A stretch of 64,000 bases of DNA from Candidatus Thiodiazotropha endolucinida (lineage in GTDB: Bacteria > Pseudomonadota > Gammaproteobacteria > Chromatiales > Chromatiaceae). The translations under genes and the position numbers were made by a program. Of the stretch, positions 41,508 to 50,801 are shown one piece after another. The first letter of the stretch is position 1. Every line of letters starts with the position of its first letter. The notes beneath the pieces are model-generated. The model saw only the letters and a program-made list of their open reading frames with translations. It had not been told where the DNA came from and ran no database searches. The stretch is taken from positions 186,001 through 250,000 of the forward strand of contig NZ_MARB01000001.1 in assembly GCF_001715975.1 (NCBI RefSeq), read 5' to 3'.

Positions 41508-43919
41508 TCAGGCGGATTTTCGTTGACTTCTCACCAACAGCAAACCGGCACAGAAAACGAGTACGGCGATGCCTGAGGGCAACCCATAGACCTTAGCGGT
41601 ATCGAGTTCTGGCGGCAGCACAAGCCAGTACCAGGTGGTCAGCGTATGTTTGGCGCCGATCTCGCCGTTGCTGCCATCCCAGTTGGCGAAAGAGACCGGG
41701 ATGAAAGTGCCTTCGTTGAAGACCAGGTCCCCATTGCCCGCATCGCGGGGTCGCTTCATGAGTACTCTCCACTGACCGTCTTTCCAGCTCCCGCTGGCAG
41801 CGAGGCTCTTGTCATCTTGCCGCATCGCGAGTTTTTGATTGGGCCCTTTACCATCCAGCAGCATGCCTGCAGGCTCACGAGGCGGATCGATACTGCCTGT
41901 GTTCCAGTACCAGATGGTGGTGTTGTGGGTCTTGTCGCCATGCCGATAGAGCGGCTTCTCCACCATCGGCGTCGACACATAGGCCGTTTCATGGGGAAAC
42001 TGAATCGCAACCGCATCAGGGTGCATTTCGAGATTCTCATCCTGCAGATCGGTAAAGTAGTCGATGCCGGGACGGCTTTCGGTACGGTCATTCACTTCCA
42101 GCAGGAAGGCGATCTCCTTTTGGTTGTAGAGCGTACGTACCGTCACGGCATCATTCAAAGGGGTGAACAGCCGCTCTTCTTTGATGATGTTGGGTACCAG
42201 GTGGAGTGTGGCGGCCGGCGCCTGCTGCCAGCGGTCGTCGTTGACCGAATCGGGCAGAGCGCCTTCCAGTTTCAGCCCGGTAACCACCGGACCGTCTTCC
42301 GGTTGTACCCCATTGAAGCGAAGGCTGTAGACATAGTTGGCGATATGCCAGCGATCCTCGAGGCTGACGGGATCCTTATTGCCCTCTTCAATGGCCCGGT
42401 GTGCCGGCATGGGGGTGCCGGGGATGCCGATCGACAAGCGGGTGTAGATCGCCTTGACGGTCTCGTCGCGTTCTGTCTCCTCGGATGATTGGGATTGGCT
42501 GGCGCGCCAGGTCCAGGGTTTGGTCAGGTCCCGCGGCCAGATGCGATTGCCCCAGTCGTCTTCCAGCTTCTTGCCGGAGGTGATATTGCCCCGGCCCGCT
42601 TCGCCGTGACACTCCTTGCAAGATTTGATGAAGGCCTCTTTACCTATGGCGATGGATTCCTCGCTGTAGGCAATCTGTCCGGTCAAGGGTTCTTTCTCGG
42701 TGATCTGTTGGAAGTCGGTCTTGGTATAGAAACCGTCATCGTCGAAATCCTCATCTTCAGCCTCCTCGGGCGGCCAGGCCACGGTGATGTCAAAGCCCTT
42801 GATGACGGGAATCAGCGACTCGATCTGCGCATCGCTCAACAGCGCCCGACCTTTCATACCCCAGCCGGGCATCGCAGTGCCGGGCAGCCCGAATTTGATG
42901 GTATTGAACAGATCCTCATCGCGGGGCAGCAGCGTGCCCGGAGAGGTCTTGTATTTGAACAACCCGAGGGAAAAATCCCGCGGTTTGGGATACATGAGGT
43001 CAGCCGCAATGCCGTCGCCGGCACCGCTTTCTCCATGGCAGACCTCGCAGCGGAGTTGATAGAGCTGCTTGCCCATCATGTCGTTGCGCTTTGCCAACAC
43101 CCGATCCTTCATGCCGGTGACCTGTTTGGAAATCTCCGGGTCCCAGATACGGGGCACCTGGCCGTTGTAGTCGAAAATAAAAGTGATGACCTGCCAGATC
43201 TCCTCTTCGGAGAGCATCTCATGCCAGACAGGCATGGCGGAGTTCCAGGGTGTCCCCTCTTTCGGCAGGCCGGGACCGCCGGTCGCGATACGCCAGAACA
43301 GGAAGGCCTCCTGGAGTTGTGGGATGATGGTGGGATCCTGGAAATCGATCGGTTGCGGATTGAAGCCATGTCCATAGTGTCCCTGGCCGTCCAGCAGGTC
43401 CCCGTGGCAGTAGAAACAGTTCTGGTAGTAGATGTCCCTGCCGGCGAGTACCACCTCATCATACTTATCCCAGCCCGCCTGCTCATCTCCGGCAAGCGTG
43501 GTGAGAATCTCCTCCCGGATCGGATTTTCCAGCGTCGCCAGGTCATGGTTGCTGCCGAAGACCTTCAGCGAAGCCGGCGGTGCCGGATGGACCTGCCTCA
43601 ACTCAACCGGCGCATCGTTGGTGGGCTTCACGATATCGTAGCTGGTATAGCCGACGATCAGCGGCGTGGCGATGAGCAGGGCCCAGCGTACGACTGCCTT
43701 ATTGTCATCGCGCAGGGCGGCGAGCAGGGGGGCTTTGAACTCCTCCCACTTCTCATCGTCGAAGGCGAAGTAGAGCAGGATACCGATCAGGGTGATCACC
43801 ATGTACTGCACCATCAGTGTCTTGGGCAGTACCGGCGGAAAGGCATACTTGAACAGCAGATAAGCGACAAGAGCGACAATCACCGCCTGCCAGAATGCCG
43901 TAACCCTGAACCCTTTCAT
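41508..43919 (-). CDS. Membrane-anchored trihaem cytochrome c with ethylbenzene-dehydrogenase-type haem domain
   Basis: The 803-aa protein begins with three hydrophobic segments (about 9-26, 36-54, 78-96). Three haem c sites follow (CFYCHGDLLDG, CEVCHGESGAG, CKECHGEAGRG). A C-terminal EB_dh-like beta domain (about 545-770: DDRWQQAPA, DAVAIQFP, NTTIWYWNTGS) resembles the haem b gamma subunits of ethylbenzene dehydrogenase and selenate or chlorate reductases. A final helix ends in RSQRKSA. It is a multi-centre electron conduit for the CydA-like protein. The ATG overlaps the stop of the dihaem gene. Confidence 0.87.
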   Translation of the reverse strand: MKGFRVTAFWQAVIVALVAYLLFKYAFPPVLPKTLMVQYMVITLIGILLYFAFDDEKWEEFKAPLLAALRDDNKAVVRWALLIATPLIVGYTSYDIVKPTNDAPVELRQVHPAPPASLKVFGSNHDLATLENPIREEILTTLAGDEQAGWDKYDEVVLAGRDIYYQNCFYCHGDLLDGQGHYGHGFNPQPIDFQDPTIIPQLQEAFLFWRIATGGPGLPKEGTPWNSAMPVWHEMLSEEEIWQVITFIFDYNGQVPRIWDPEISKQVTGMKDRVLAKRNDMMGKQLYQLRCEVCHGESGAGDGIAADLMYPKPRDFSLGLFKYKTSPGTLLPRDEDLFNTIKFGLPGTAMPGWGMKGRALLSDAQIESLIPVIKGFDITVAWPPEEAEDEDFDDDGFYTKTDFQQITEKEPLTGQIAYSEESIAIGKEAFIKSCKECHGEAGRGNITSGKKLEDDWGNRIWPRDLTKPWTWRASQSQSSEETERDETVKAIYTRLSIGIPGTPMPAHRAIEEGNKDPVSLEDRWHIANYVYSLRFNGVQPEDGPVVTGLKLEGALPDSVNDDRWQQAPAATLHLVPNIIKEERLFTPLNDAVTVRTLYNQKEIAFLLEVNDRTESRPGIDYFTDLQDENLEMHPDAVAIQFPHETAYVSTPMVEKPLYRHGDKTHNTTIWYWNTGSIDPPREPAGMLLDGKGPNQKLAMRQDDKSLAASGSWKDGQWRVLMKRPRDAGNGDLVFNEGTFIPVSFANWDGSNGEIGAKHTLTTWYWLVLPPELDTAKVYGLPSGIAVLVFCAGLLLVRSQRKSA

Positions 43920-44752
43920 TATTTTTTCTCCGCCAGATAGGTGACGAGCAACTCCAGCTCTTTCACTGTCATCTTCTCTGCAAGATCAGCAGGCATGGCC
44001 GCCGGGAAACCCTCGGCAATCACCGCGTTGGGATCGATGATGCTCTGTCTGATCTCCTCTTTGCTGAGGCGGGCGCCGATATCGACCAGACCCGGTCCCA
44101 CCAGGGTGTCTGCGCTGTCCAGGGCATGGCAAGAGCTACAGGCGAATTTTCCAAGCGCCTCTTCTGCGGTTGCAGCCGGCGTGGGAAGTGCTGCAGAACC
44201 CGAGGCTATCGCCTCTGCACCTGCAACAGACTCTGCCTCCTCCGGCGAAGGCAGAGAGACGGTCACTTCATTGCCATCCTTGGCTTGCAGATAGGCGATG
44301 ATGGCGTCCATTTCGATGGAGGAGAGTTCAATTGGCGCCTTATCGACAGCCGGCATCGGGGATTCGGTGTCGTTGGTGCCTTTCTTGCCCCAGGTGGGGA
44401 CCACGTAACGGCCGGGCTCGATCATCGATTCGAGGATATAGCCGGCAGCGTCTTTTGCCTCTCCCTGATAGTTCGCATCGGCGAGACGTTCATTGATCAG
44501 GGAGACCATATCGGCCCCTTGAATATCGGGTGCCCGTCCCAGCGGCGCCGGTTTGTGGCAGAGGGTGCAGGTGCCTTTGTTGTTGAACAGATCTTCGCCC
44601 AGGGCGATGAAGTCATCCATGGTCAGTGCGCTGAGGTCGACTGCCTTTTCAACCGGCGCCTCACCCTCGACCTGGGGCAGGATATAGGTGACCAGGGTAA
44701 AGAGCAGCGTCAGGCCCAGGCTGAAGCCCAGGGTTTTTAAGAGCACACTCAC
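43919..44752 (-). CDS. Membrane-anchored dihaem cytochrome c
   Basis: The 277-aa protein has one N-terminal helix (TLGFSLGLTLLFTLVTYIL), a first cytochrome c domain with CTLCHKPAPLGRAPD, an Ala/Glu/Pro-rich linker, and a second domain with CSSCHALDSADTLVGPGL. Met ligands are likely in SPMPAVD and AAMPADL. It overlaps the CydA-like gene by 4 bp and the trihaem gene by 1 bp, so all three are made together. Likely role: shuttle between the membrane core and the larger cytochrome. Confidence 0.88.
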   Translation of the reverse strand: MSVLLKTLGFSLGLTLLFTLVTYILPQVEGEAPVEKAVDLSALTMDDFIALGEDLFNNKGTCTLCHKPAPLGRAPDIQGADMVSLINERLADANYQGEAKDAAGYILESMIEPGRYVVPTWGKKGTNDTESPMPAVDKAPIELSSIEMDAIIAYLQAKDGNEVTVSLPSPEEAESVAGAEAIASGSAALPTPAATAEEALGKFACSSCHALDSADTLVGPGLVDIGARLSKEEIRQSIIDPNAVIAEGFPAAMPADLAEKMTVKELELLVTYLAEKK

Positions 44753-46656
44753 GCCACACCTCCGGCAACGGCAGGTGTGGGTTTGGCCTGCTTGGTGGTG
44801 CTGAGATTGGCCACCCAGAACATGAACAGGACGCAGAGCAGAAACAGAATGGTGACCACCGTGATCATATTGCCGGCGTAGGCGATGGTGGGTATGAAGT
44901 TATCCGGTGAGTTGTCTTTCATCACCGTATAGACATGCCAGTGGGTCTTGACCGAAGAGCGTACGTAACCCATCAGTCCCATCAGCCAGGTGAAGGCGAT
45001 CGGCAGTGCGAACAGTGCATATTGGGCACGATCCGGAATTCGACCCCAGTGTGAGGGCAGGGTCTTGGCATTCTTGAACATCAAGGTGTCGATCACGATA
45101 CCCGCAACGATGACCACCAGGGTCGTGGCGACCTGCGCCACCGATGAGCCGACCTTATAGACCGTGTTGGTGAAGTAACCGTAATAGACACCCAGGAAGA
45201 TGATATTGATAAACGCGACCACATAGATCGATACCATCAAGGCGTTGCCCATGGGTGCCCATCCGACGGTGGTCACCTTGTCGGAACGCCGGTAGAGCTG
45301 AAAAGAGAGGAAGGTCACCACCAGCATGAGGTTCACGGCGATATTTTTCGCCGGCATGATGCCCAGCGGACCGAGAATGTGGTGATGACTGCCGCCCAGC
45401 AGAGAGATCTCTGAAGCGGAGAGGATCAAGGTATGCGGCGTCACCCAGATGAGGAAGCAGACCACCAGCACTACAGCGATGAATTTGATCAGACCCTTGT
45501 AACGGCCGGAGCCCTCGGTACGGGACATGCCCGCCCAGAGATAGAAGTTGCCGGCGAGCAGGATGGTGCCGATCAATACCGCCTGCACGATGAATAACCA
45601 GGCAAGAATGCCGCCCATGGCAGTGATGCCCATCTGCTGGGAGTAGGCGTAGATCTCCGCCATCAGCCAGTAACCGGCGAAGGGCAGCGGCAGGAAGGCG
45701 AGGATGGCGATGAAGTTGGAGGTGTAGCCCATCCAGTCGTAGTGAGCCCGTCTTTCGGGATCGTTGGTGCTGAGGAATTTGAATGCGGCGTAAGCGCCGA
45801 CCACGGCACCGCCGAAAGCGATATTGGCGATAAACCGATGCAGATTGACCGGATTCCACAGCGGCCCCTTCATAATCTCCCAGATATTGCCGACCACCGC
45901 GCCCACCTCGTTGACGCCGGACGGTGCCATCATGAAGGTGGCCCAGGAGTTGGCGACGACCATGATCGTCAGACCGGAGGCGTTCAACATCAACCCCAGG
46001 GAGAGATGAACCCACTTCCGATTGCCGTAGCGGAAGGCGTTCCATCCGTAGTAGTAGGTGTAGAGGAAAAAGCTCTCGAGGAAGAAGAGGATGGCGTAGA
46101 CCAATACCTGCGCACCGAAGACATGCATCATGTAACTCATGAAATCGGGATAGAGCAGGAACAACGCCAGGGCCAGTGAGCCGCCGAAAATCGCCGTGAT
46201 GGAGAAGCCGGTGAGGCTGATCTTCATGAACTCATAGGCCATGTTGTCATAGCGTTCGTCGCCGGTGTAAACGCCCAGCAGTTCAATAATCAATACGAAC
46301 AGCGGGACTGCCAGAACCAGGGCGCCGAAAAAAAGATGCAATTGCGCCAGTATCCAGACAATGGCGCGACTGCTGACTCCGATATCGGGGTAATCGCTCC
46401 GCGATAGTCTCGGAGCTACAATCTGTTCCTCGGCCTCCACATCCGTTACCGTAGAGTCACTTCTGCTAACGGGTGGCTCACCGGCAACCTGCACCATTCC
46501 GATCGGAGCGATACGATTGAGTCTGTCGGCGTCATCAGCGGCAAGAGTCGTCCCCGACGACAGCAACAACCCGACTACCACCAGCAACCAGATAAGTCCC
46601 AGGTTTCTTGATGCCATCAGTCGACCGAGACGATGTGAATGAGTTTGATCATGCAT
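44749..46656 (-). CDS. CydA-like (cytochrome bd superfamily) integral membrane protein
   Basis: The 635-aa protein has a signal or anchor, a polar segment, then about twelve to fourteen helices. CydA-type features include a His in the first core helix (LAQLHLFFGAL), FLESFFLYTYYYGWNAF, LMLNASGLTIMVVANSW, and NLHRFIANIAFGG with a candidate haem His. It is more distant than ordinary CydA and has no CydB neighbour. Instead it sits with c-type cytochromes, as do the bd-like oxidases described in Nitrospira. It may take electrons from cytochrome c or donate them, and the terminal acceptor is not shown. Confidence 0.75.
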   Translation of the reverse strand: MHDQTHSHRLGRLMASRNLGLIWLLVVVGLLLSSGTTLAADDADRLNRIAPIGMVQVAGEPPVSRSDSTVTDVEAEEQIVAPRLSRSDYPDIGVSSRAIVWILAQLHLFFGALVLAVPLFVLIIELLGVYTGDERYDNMAYEFMKISLTGFSITAIFGGSLALALFLLYPDFMSYMMHVFGAQVLVYAILFFLESFFLYTYYYGWNAFRYGNRKWVHLSLGLMLNASGLTIMVVANSWATFMMAPSGVNEVGAVVGNIWEIMKGPLWNPVNLHRFIANIAFGGAVVGAYAAFKFLSTNDPERRAHYDWMGYTSNFIAILAFLPLPFAGYWLMAEIYAYSQQMGITAMGGILAWLFIVQAVLIGTILLAGNFYLWAGMSRTEGSGRYKGLIKFIAVVLVVCFLIWVTPHTLILSASEISLLGGSHHHILGPLGIMPAKNIAVNLMLVVTFLSFQLYRRSDKVTTVGWAPMGNALMVSIYVVAFINIIFLGVYYGYFTNTVYKVGSSVAQVATTLVVIVAGIVIDTLMFKNAKTLPSHWGRIPDRAQYALFALPIAFTWLMGLMGYVRSSVKTHWHVYTVMKDNSPDNFIPTIAYAGNMITVVTILFLLCVLFMFWVANLSTTKQAKPTPAVAGGVA

Positions 46657-46678
46657 GACCGTGGGTCCCGTTCAATGG

Positions 46679-46831
46679 TCAGCCGGCAGGTGACAGGTCG
46701 AGGTTCAACGGCAGTCCCTGCATACTCATGATGAGGTGATCGAGACCATAGAAAAAAGCCAGTACAGCGACAAATGAGATAATGACCGAAACCAGCATGT
46801 TGAGGAGAGTGTTGTTATCGTTTGTCTGCAT
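46679..46831 (-). CDS. 50-aa single-helix membrane protein
   Basis: Starts MQTNDNNTLLNMLVSVIISF, followed by one hydrophobic helix to FFYGLDHLIM and a short polar tail. It lies 22 bp before the CydA-like gene and 18 bp after another tiny membrane protein gene. Position and size recall the CydX/CydY small subunits of bd oxidases, but sequence alone cannot show that. Confidence 0.7.
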   Translation of the reverse strand: MQTNDNNTLLNMLVSVIISFVAVLAFFYGLDHLIMSMQGLPLNLDLSPAG

Positions 46832-46849
46832 TAGTAGTCGCCTATAACG

Positions 46850-47005
46850 CTAGCCATGATCGATGGAGACACCGCCCGAGTAGATCAGCAGCCAATAAAA
46901 AAAAGCCAGAAGTGCGATGAGAACGGCGATGAAGAGTTTAGGTCCCCAGGTAGCGCTGTCAGGGTCGGAGGATTTGCTACCGCTGTGGGTGGAATTTTTT
47001 TTCAT
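46850..47005 (-). CDS. 51-aa single-helix membrane protein, first gene of the CydA-like operon
   Basis: Starts MKKNSTHSGSKSSDPDSATW, a polar head, then one helix (KLFIAVLIALLAFFYWLLIY) and a His-ending tail. The ribosome site GGAGAGG is well spaced before the ATG. A sigma-54 promoter lies about 70 bp upstream. A candidate accessory or assembly subunit of the cytochrome complex; no family recognised. Confidence 0.72.
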   Translation of the reverse strand: MKKNSTHSGSKSSDPDSATWGPKLFIAVLIALLAFFYWLLIYSGGVSIDHG

Positions 47006-47072
47006 GCCCCTCTCCGGTTTGCCTCATGTTATTTCCGATGTCTTGTTATGAAGCATCTAATCCAGCAAGAAA

Positions 47073-47088
47073 GGCAAAAAGCGGGCCA
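47073..47088 (-). promoter_or_regulatory. Sigma-54 promoter of the CydA-like operon
   Basis: Minus-strand TGGCCCGCTTTTTGCC matches TGGCACG-N4-TTGCW at nearly every fixed position, with GG and GC doublets 10 bp apart. The predicted start near 47062 is about 55 bp before the first ATG. Confidence 0.8.
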
Positions 47089-47255
47089 CGTTTTCCGGGG
47101 TAGGCTCTCGGTTGGTTGACAGTGATCGTGTAATGAATCACTGAAACAAATAAACTGCAGTAGCTCTCCATAGTTACCATGACTCTGCAGAATCGGGACT
47201 GACATCCCGCCAATCTTGAAGCCAAACCTCAGTCCCGTGCATAAGCGGTGAATCC

Positions 47256-47270
47256 TGAACGATCCGTTCA
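47256..47270. promoter_or_regulatory. Candidate enhancer palindrome, site A
   Basis: TGAACGATCCGTTCA is a perfect 6-bp inverted repeat around ATC. It lies 175 bp upstream of the leftward sigma-54 promoter and about 230 bp upstream of the rightward one. Confidence 0.65.
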
Positions 47271-47373
47271 AAGCGTCGTTGCGCAAGAAACTAAATGTTC
47301 AATTCAACGTGCGGTGGCGGTGCAGCGGCTCGAATCTGAGTGTGCGGAATGGTTTCCCTGATCTATCCCTTGT

Positions 47374-47388
47374 TGAACGATCCGTTCC
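47374..47388. promoter_or_regulatory. Candidate enhancer palindrome, site B
   Basis: TGAACGATCCGTTCC repeats site A except for its last base. Its centre is about 110 bp upstream of the rightward sigma-54 promoter. Confidence 0.65.
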
Positions 47389-47412
47389 TCAGCTCCCGGA
47401 AATCACCGCGGT

Positions 47413-47431
47413 ATTGAATGATTCATTCAAT
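47413..47431. promoter_or_regulatory. Candidate enhancer palindrome, site C
   Basis: ATTGAATGATTCATTCAAT has two perfect 8-bp arms around ATT and follows the same TGAAYG-N3-CRTTCA rule. It is about 70 bp upstream of the rightward sigma-54 promoter and 41 bp from site B, about four helical turns. Confidence 0.65.
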
Positions 47432-47491
47432 AATGGCTACGGCAAGGCAGAGTAAAGCCTTGGAACTAGGGCAAAACATTTTTTCTCAAGC

Positions 47492-47507
47492 TGGTACAGA
47501 TTCTGCT
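47492..47507 (+). promoter_or_regulatory. Sigma-54 promoter of the HEAT/radical-SAM operon
   Basis: TGGTACAGATTCTGCT keeps GG and GC 10 bp apart and matches the sigma-54 consensus at most fixed positions. The start near 47518 leaves a 33-bp leader before the HEAT-repeat gene. The 47006-47550 gap contains no gene. Confidence 0.72.
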
Positions 47508-47550
47508 TGCTCTGGTGGAGCCAGGCTAGGTCAAGAGAAACTGGATAACT

Positions 47551-50025
47551 ATGAGTCTTCAAAGCGAAACGGTCGATCTATTGTGTCAACTGCTTGAATC
47601 GGGCGATGAGGCGGACCGCTGCTATGCCGCGCGTACCCTGGGGGTTCTTCGCAGTGACAGTGCCGTTTCCATCCTTATAGAAAGACTCAAGGATGAAGAC
47701 GTGGACGTCTGCGTCGATGCAGCCGAAGCACTTGGAAAGATCGGTCATCACTCCGCTGTACCCGCGCTGATCGATTCACTGCGAAATGATAACAGCGGCG
47801 AGGTTTGTTCCACGGTTGCGGTTGCACTGGGAAAAATCGCCAGTGCCGAGTGCGTGGATGTGCTGCTTGATGTGCTTACGCAACGCCCACAAGGTCTGGA
47901 ATGGGATGGTGATTGGGATACCTGGTGGGATATTCAACTTGAAGCCGTGAAGGCCTTGGGTATGGCCGGTGACGAGAAGGCGGTTGACGAACTTGTTGCT
48001 TTCATCGATGACGACGCTCAACAGGATATCGAAAACGAGGTCTTGAACGCACTGGTTTCGATTTCCGGTATGGGTCTCGATCGAGTGATAGAACGCTTGC
48101 AGGACACATCGATCAAATCACTCCATCGGCGTCGAGCGGCACGTGCTCTGGCAAATACACGGTTGGTAAAGGCCACCAAGATCCTCGGCCGCTCGCTACA
48201 GGACCCGGATCCGGAAGTGAGGGCCGAAGCCGTCCATGCATTGGCAAGCCAGAATGCGGATCGTTATCTCAGTGCCCTGGTATTGTTGTTACGCGATCAA
48301 AACGGAGAGGTCCGTGACGCCGCAATCAAGGCGGTTTCCCATTTGGCGCAACGGGCCAGCGGATCTAAGGCTCTGCAGGAGACGTTGTTGCCGATATTGA
48401 ACGATCCCAGCAGCCCGGTCAGGGCGACGGTTATGAATGCACTCATGCCCAGCGTTCATAACAAACCGCTTTCACATGAATATTATCAAATCGTGGTATC
48501 CGGTAGTTTTGACGACAATGCCGAATCCGCTGCCGCCGCTTGTCGTTTGCTTGGTGAAAACGGGGATCCCGAGGCGATTTCAACACTGTTGGAACATGCT
48601 CGAAACCGGGAAGGTCACCCGATGGTGCGCCGGGACGCGATCCTGTCGATTGGCCGGTTTGGTCAGGTTACCGAGGCGATTGTCGAAGTGTTGATGAATG
48701 CCGTGGGTGATTCGCAACAGGCGGTCAGACTGGCAGCGTTGACGACGCTTATGTCATTAGACACGCATCATGTTGAGGCGGATGAGTCGTCACAACCGAA
48801 ACAGACAACGATACGTCCACTTTCCATCGTTATTGATGCGGTCCAAGGCTCAATTCGCGTCCCCGATAAAAATGCTACGGTCAAGGAACAGGCAGAAGAT
48901 GGGATGGACCAGCCTGAGGTTTCGGAAACGGAGGTTCAAAATGGTGTCGTAGTCGAATTTGATACCAGCCTGGAGAATACATTCACTGATGCGTCAGCGG
49001 ATCCTGACTTACCGAATCAGCCGCCCGTTCCCCAGGAGATCACCGATACGATCAAATTGCCGGATATCCCGGCACAGATCGTCGAGGCCGGTGAGGTGTC
49101 GCTCGCCATGTCCACCTTGGACGCCATCGCCATGGACAATGTCGATTCGATGTTTGATCAGGAGAAGCCGCAACGGGAAGCGCCTGAGATCGATGAGGCA
49201 ACTCGGGAATACCTCGATGTGGTGGAGGCGAATAAGGCGGAGATGAGAAGAATCCGCGCCAGCAAACGCATGACTCCCGACCAGGATGTGAGACGTCTCG
49301 GCACCCGGGCACTGGCTGTAGCGAATGACGATGAGGCCATTGAAGCATTGATTTTGGCATTGAACGATCAGGATGACCTGATACGCCGGGAAGCGGCTGA
49401 AGCGATTGGCGAAATGGCTCAACGTAATCGTAAGAATCCTAAATTGATGGATGCAGTGGGTACCCTGGTCACCCAACTGGCAGTGGGTGATCTGGAGCAG
49501 AAAATCGCCTGTGCCCGCAGTTTAAGCCTGCTTGGCAACCGAGCTGCGCTGGTACCGTTGACGGAGGCGCTGAAGGATCAGCAGGCCAATGTGCGGGTTG
49601 AAACAATTCATAGCCTCGCCAGGCTCTGTTGTGACAGTCTGGACCCGGTGCAAGCGGAACATATGGTGGTAAGAGATCTTCCTTCAACCAGCGTGGCGCG
49701 AAAACTATTGGCTTGTCTCGGTGACGACAGTATCGGGGTTAGGGTTGCAGCAACCAGAGGCTTGGCGAAGATCCTGCCGGCCGCAGATGACAAAACCTTA
49801 ACGCAACATGCCGTTGATCGGATTATAGCCAGCGTCATTGAATTTACGGGTGAGGAGGCACGTCAGGTGGGTCAGGCGTTGCGTGCATTTGACACATCAA
49901 TGATTAACAAAGCCCTGCTCGTGCAACTCAGGGCAGCCGAGGATAGTGTTAAACGCAGTGTGTTCATTGAAATGATTGAAGAGATACTCAAACCTGACCG
50001 GCGGCAGCCGGATCAGGCTGCCTGA
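47551..50025 (+). CDS. HEAT-repeat scaffold protein
   Basis: Soluble protein of 824 aa without signal peptide. Residues about 1-420 and 570-820 are tandem HEAT/PBS-lyase-type repeats (pattern D..VR..AA.ALG.IG...AVP.L...L.D). They are separated by an acidic low-complexity linker (about 425-560). Such scaffolds hold partner proteins, and related lyase-type repeats load bilins. Being first in an operon with tetrapyrrole-type enzymes, it may assist cofactor insertion into the cytochromes across the promoter region (inference). Confidence 0.85.
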   Translation: MSLQSETVDLLCQLLESGDEADRCYAARTLGVLRSDSAVSILIERLKDEDVDVCVDAAEALGKIGHHSAVPALIDSLRNDNSGEVCSTVAVALGKIASAECVDVLLDVLTQRPQGLEWDGDWDTWWDIQLEAVKALGMAGDEKAVDELVAFIDDDAQQDIENEVLNALVSISGMGLDRVIERLQDTSIKSLHRRRAARALANTRLVKATKILGRSLQDPDPEVRAEAVHALASQNADRYLSALVLLLRDQNGEVRDAAIKAVSHLAQRASGSKALQETLLPILNDPSSPVRATVMNALMPSVHNKPLSHEYYQIVVSGSFDDNAESAAAACRLLGENGDPEAISTLLEHARNREGHPMVRRDAILSIGRFGQVTEAIVEVLMNAVGDSQQAVRLAALTTLMSLDTHHVEADESSQPKQTTIRPLSIVIDAVQGSIRVPDKNATVKEQAEDGMDQPEVSETEVQNGVVVEFDTSLENTFTDASADPDLPNQPPVPQEITDTIKLPDIPAQIVEAGEVSLAMSTLDAIAMDNVDSMFDQEKPQREAPEIDEATREYLDVVEANKAEMRRIRASKRMTPDQDVRRLGTRALAVANDDEAIEALILALNDQDDLIRREAAEAIGEMAQRNRKNPKLMDAVGTLVTQLAVGDLEQKIACARSLSLLGNRAALVPLTEALKDQQANVRVETIHSLARLCCDSLDPVQAEHMVVRDLPSTSVARKLLACLGDDSIGVRVAATRGLAKILPAADDKTLTQHAVDRIIASVIEFTGEEARQVGQALRAFDTSMINKALLVQLRAAEDSVKRSVFIEMIEEILKPDRRQPDQAA

Positions 50026-50054
50026 CACCAGGATCGAAACCAGGAGAATAATCC

Positions 50055-50798
50055 ATGAAACAACTACTTGTTGGCATTAGTTTGGCCGGCCTCTGTGCAG
50101 TATCGAATGTTGGATATGCGGCCGCCTATAAAGAGGGTGCGGTGAGCAATGGCGGGACGATTACAGGCAGTGTGAAATTTGCCGGCAAGGATAAGGATCC
50201 GAAGGTATACAGCATCACCAAGGATAATGATGTCTGCGGAACCGGTCAGCGCAAAATAGACTATGTGCGTGTCAACAACGGTCACTTGATGGATACCGTG
50301 GTCTACCTTGAGAAAGTCAAGGAGGGCAAACCCTTCCCGGCAGATGTGGGTGATGCCAGCATCGATCAGAAGGGGTGTGAGTTCAATCCATTTCTCCAGG
50401 TTATGAAAAACAAGAGCAAGCTGTCAGCCGTCAATTCCGATCCTGTGTTGCACAATATCCATACCTACGAATTGATTCGAGGCGATGCCAAGGGGCCGAA
50501 GAAGACGCTGACGAATGTCAGTCAGCCTGACCCGGGCACGGTCACAAATACCATCAAGATGAAAAGAGGACCGGCGATCAAAGTGGAATGTGACGCCCAT
50601 GATTTCATGCATGGTTTCGTTTTTGTGGCAAAGAATCCCTATTTCGCCAAAGTTGCGGAAGACGGCACTTTCAGCATCGGTGACGTGCCTCCCGGTTCAT
50701 ACACGATCAAGGTCTGGCATGGCATGCTCAAGAATAAGAAGGCTAAGGTCAAGGTGGAAGCCGGCGGAACCGCCACAGTCGATTTCACATTTAAATAA
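50055..50798 (+). CDS. Periplasmic cupredoxin/carboxypeptidase-regulatory-like protein
   Basis: The 247-aa protein has a signal peptide (LLVGISLAGLCAVSNVGYAAA) and a beta-sandwich body. It shows features of plastocyanin-like proteins: VLHNIHTYELI (His), VECDAHDFMHGFVFV (Cys, His and Met of a type-1 copper site), then GTFSIGDVPPGSYTIKVWHG of a carboxypeptidase-regulatory strand. It could bind copper and carry electrons in the periplasm. AGGAG precedes the ATG, 29 bp after the HEAT gene. Confidence 0.8.
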   Translation: MKQLLVGISLAGLCAVSNVGYAAAYKEGAVSNGGTITGSVKFAGKDKDPKVYSITKDNDVCGTGQRKIDYVRVNNGHLMDTVVYLEKVKEGKPFPADVGDASIDQKGCEFNPFLQVMKNKSKLSAVNSDPVLHNIHTYELIRGDAKGPKKTLTNVSQPDPGTVTNTIKMKRGPAIKVECDAHDFMHGFVFVAKNPYFAKVAEDGTFSIGDVPPGSYTIKVWHGMLKNKKAKVKVEAGGTATVDFTFK

Positions 50799-50801
50799 GC
50801 C

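Noticed and set aside
42489-43940. 483-aa frame on the plus strand
   Set aside because: Antisense shadow of the trihaem cytochrome gene. It has Asp/Gly/Arg-rich composition and no recognisable motif.
45155-46045. 296-aa frame on the minus strand inside the CydA-like gene
   Set aside because: Out-of-frame with an obvious membrane protein; rich in Arg/His/Leu and without any family feature.
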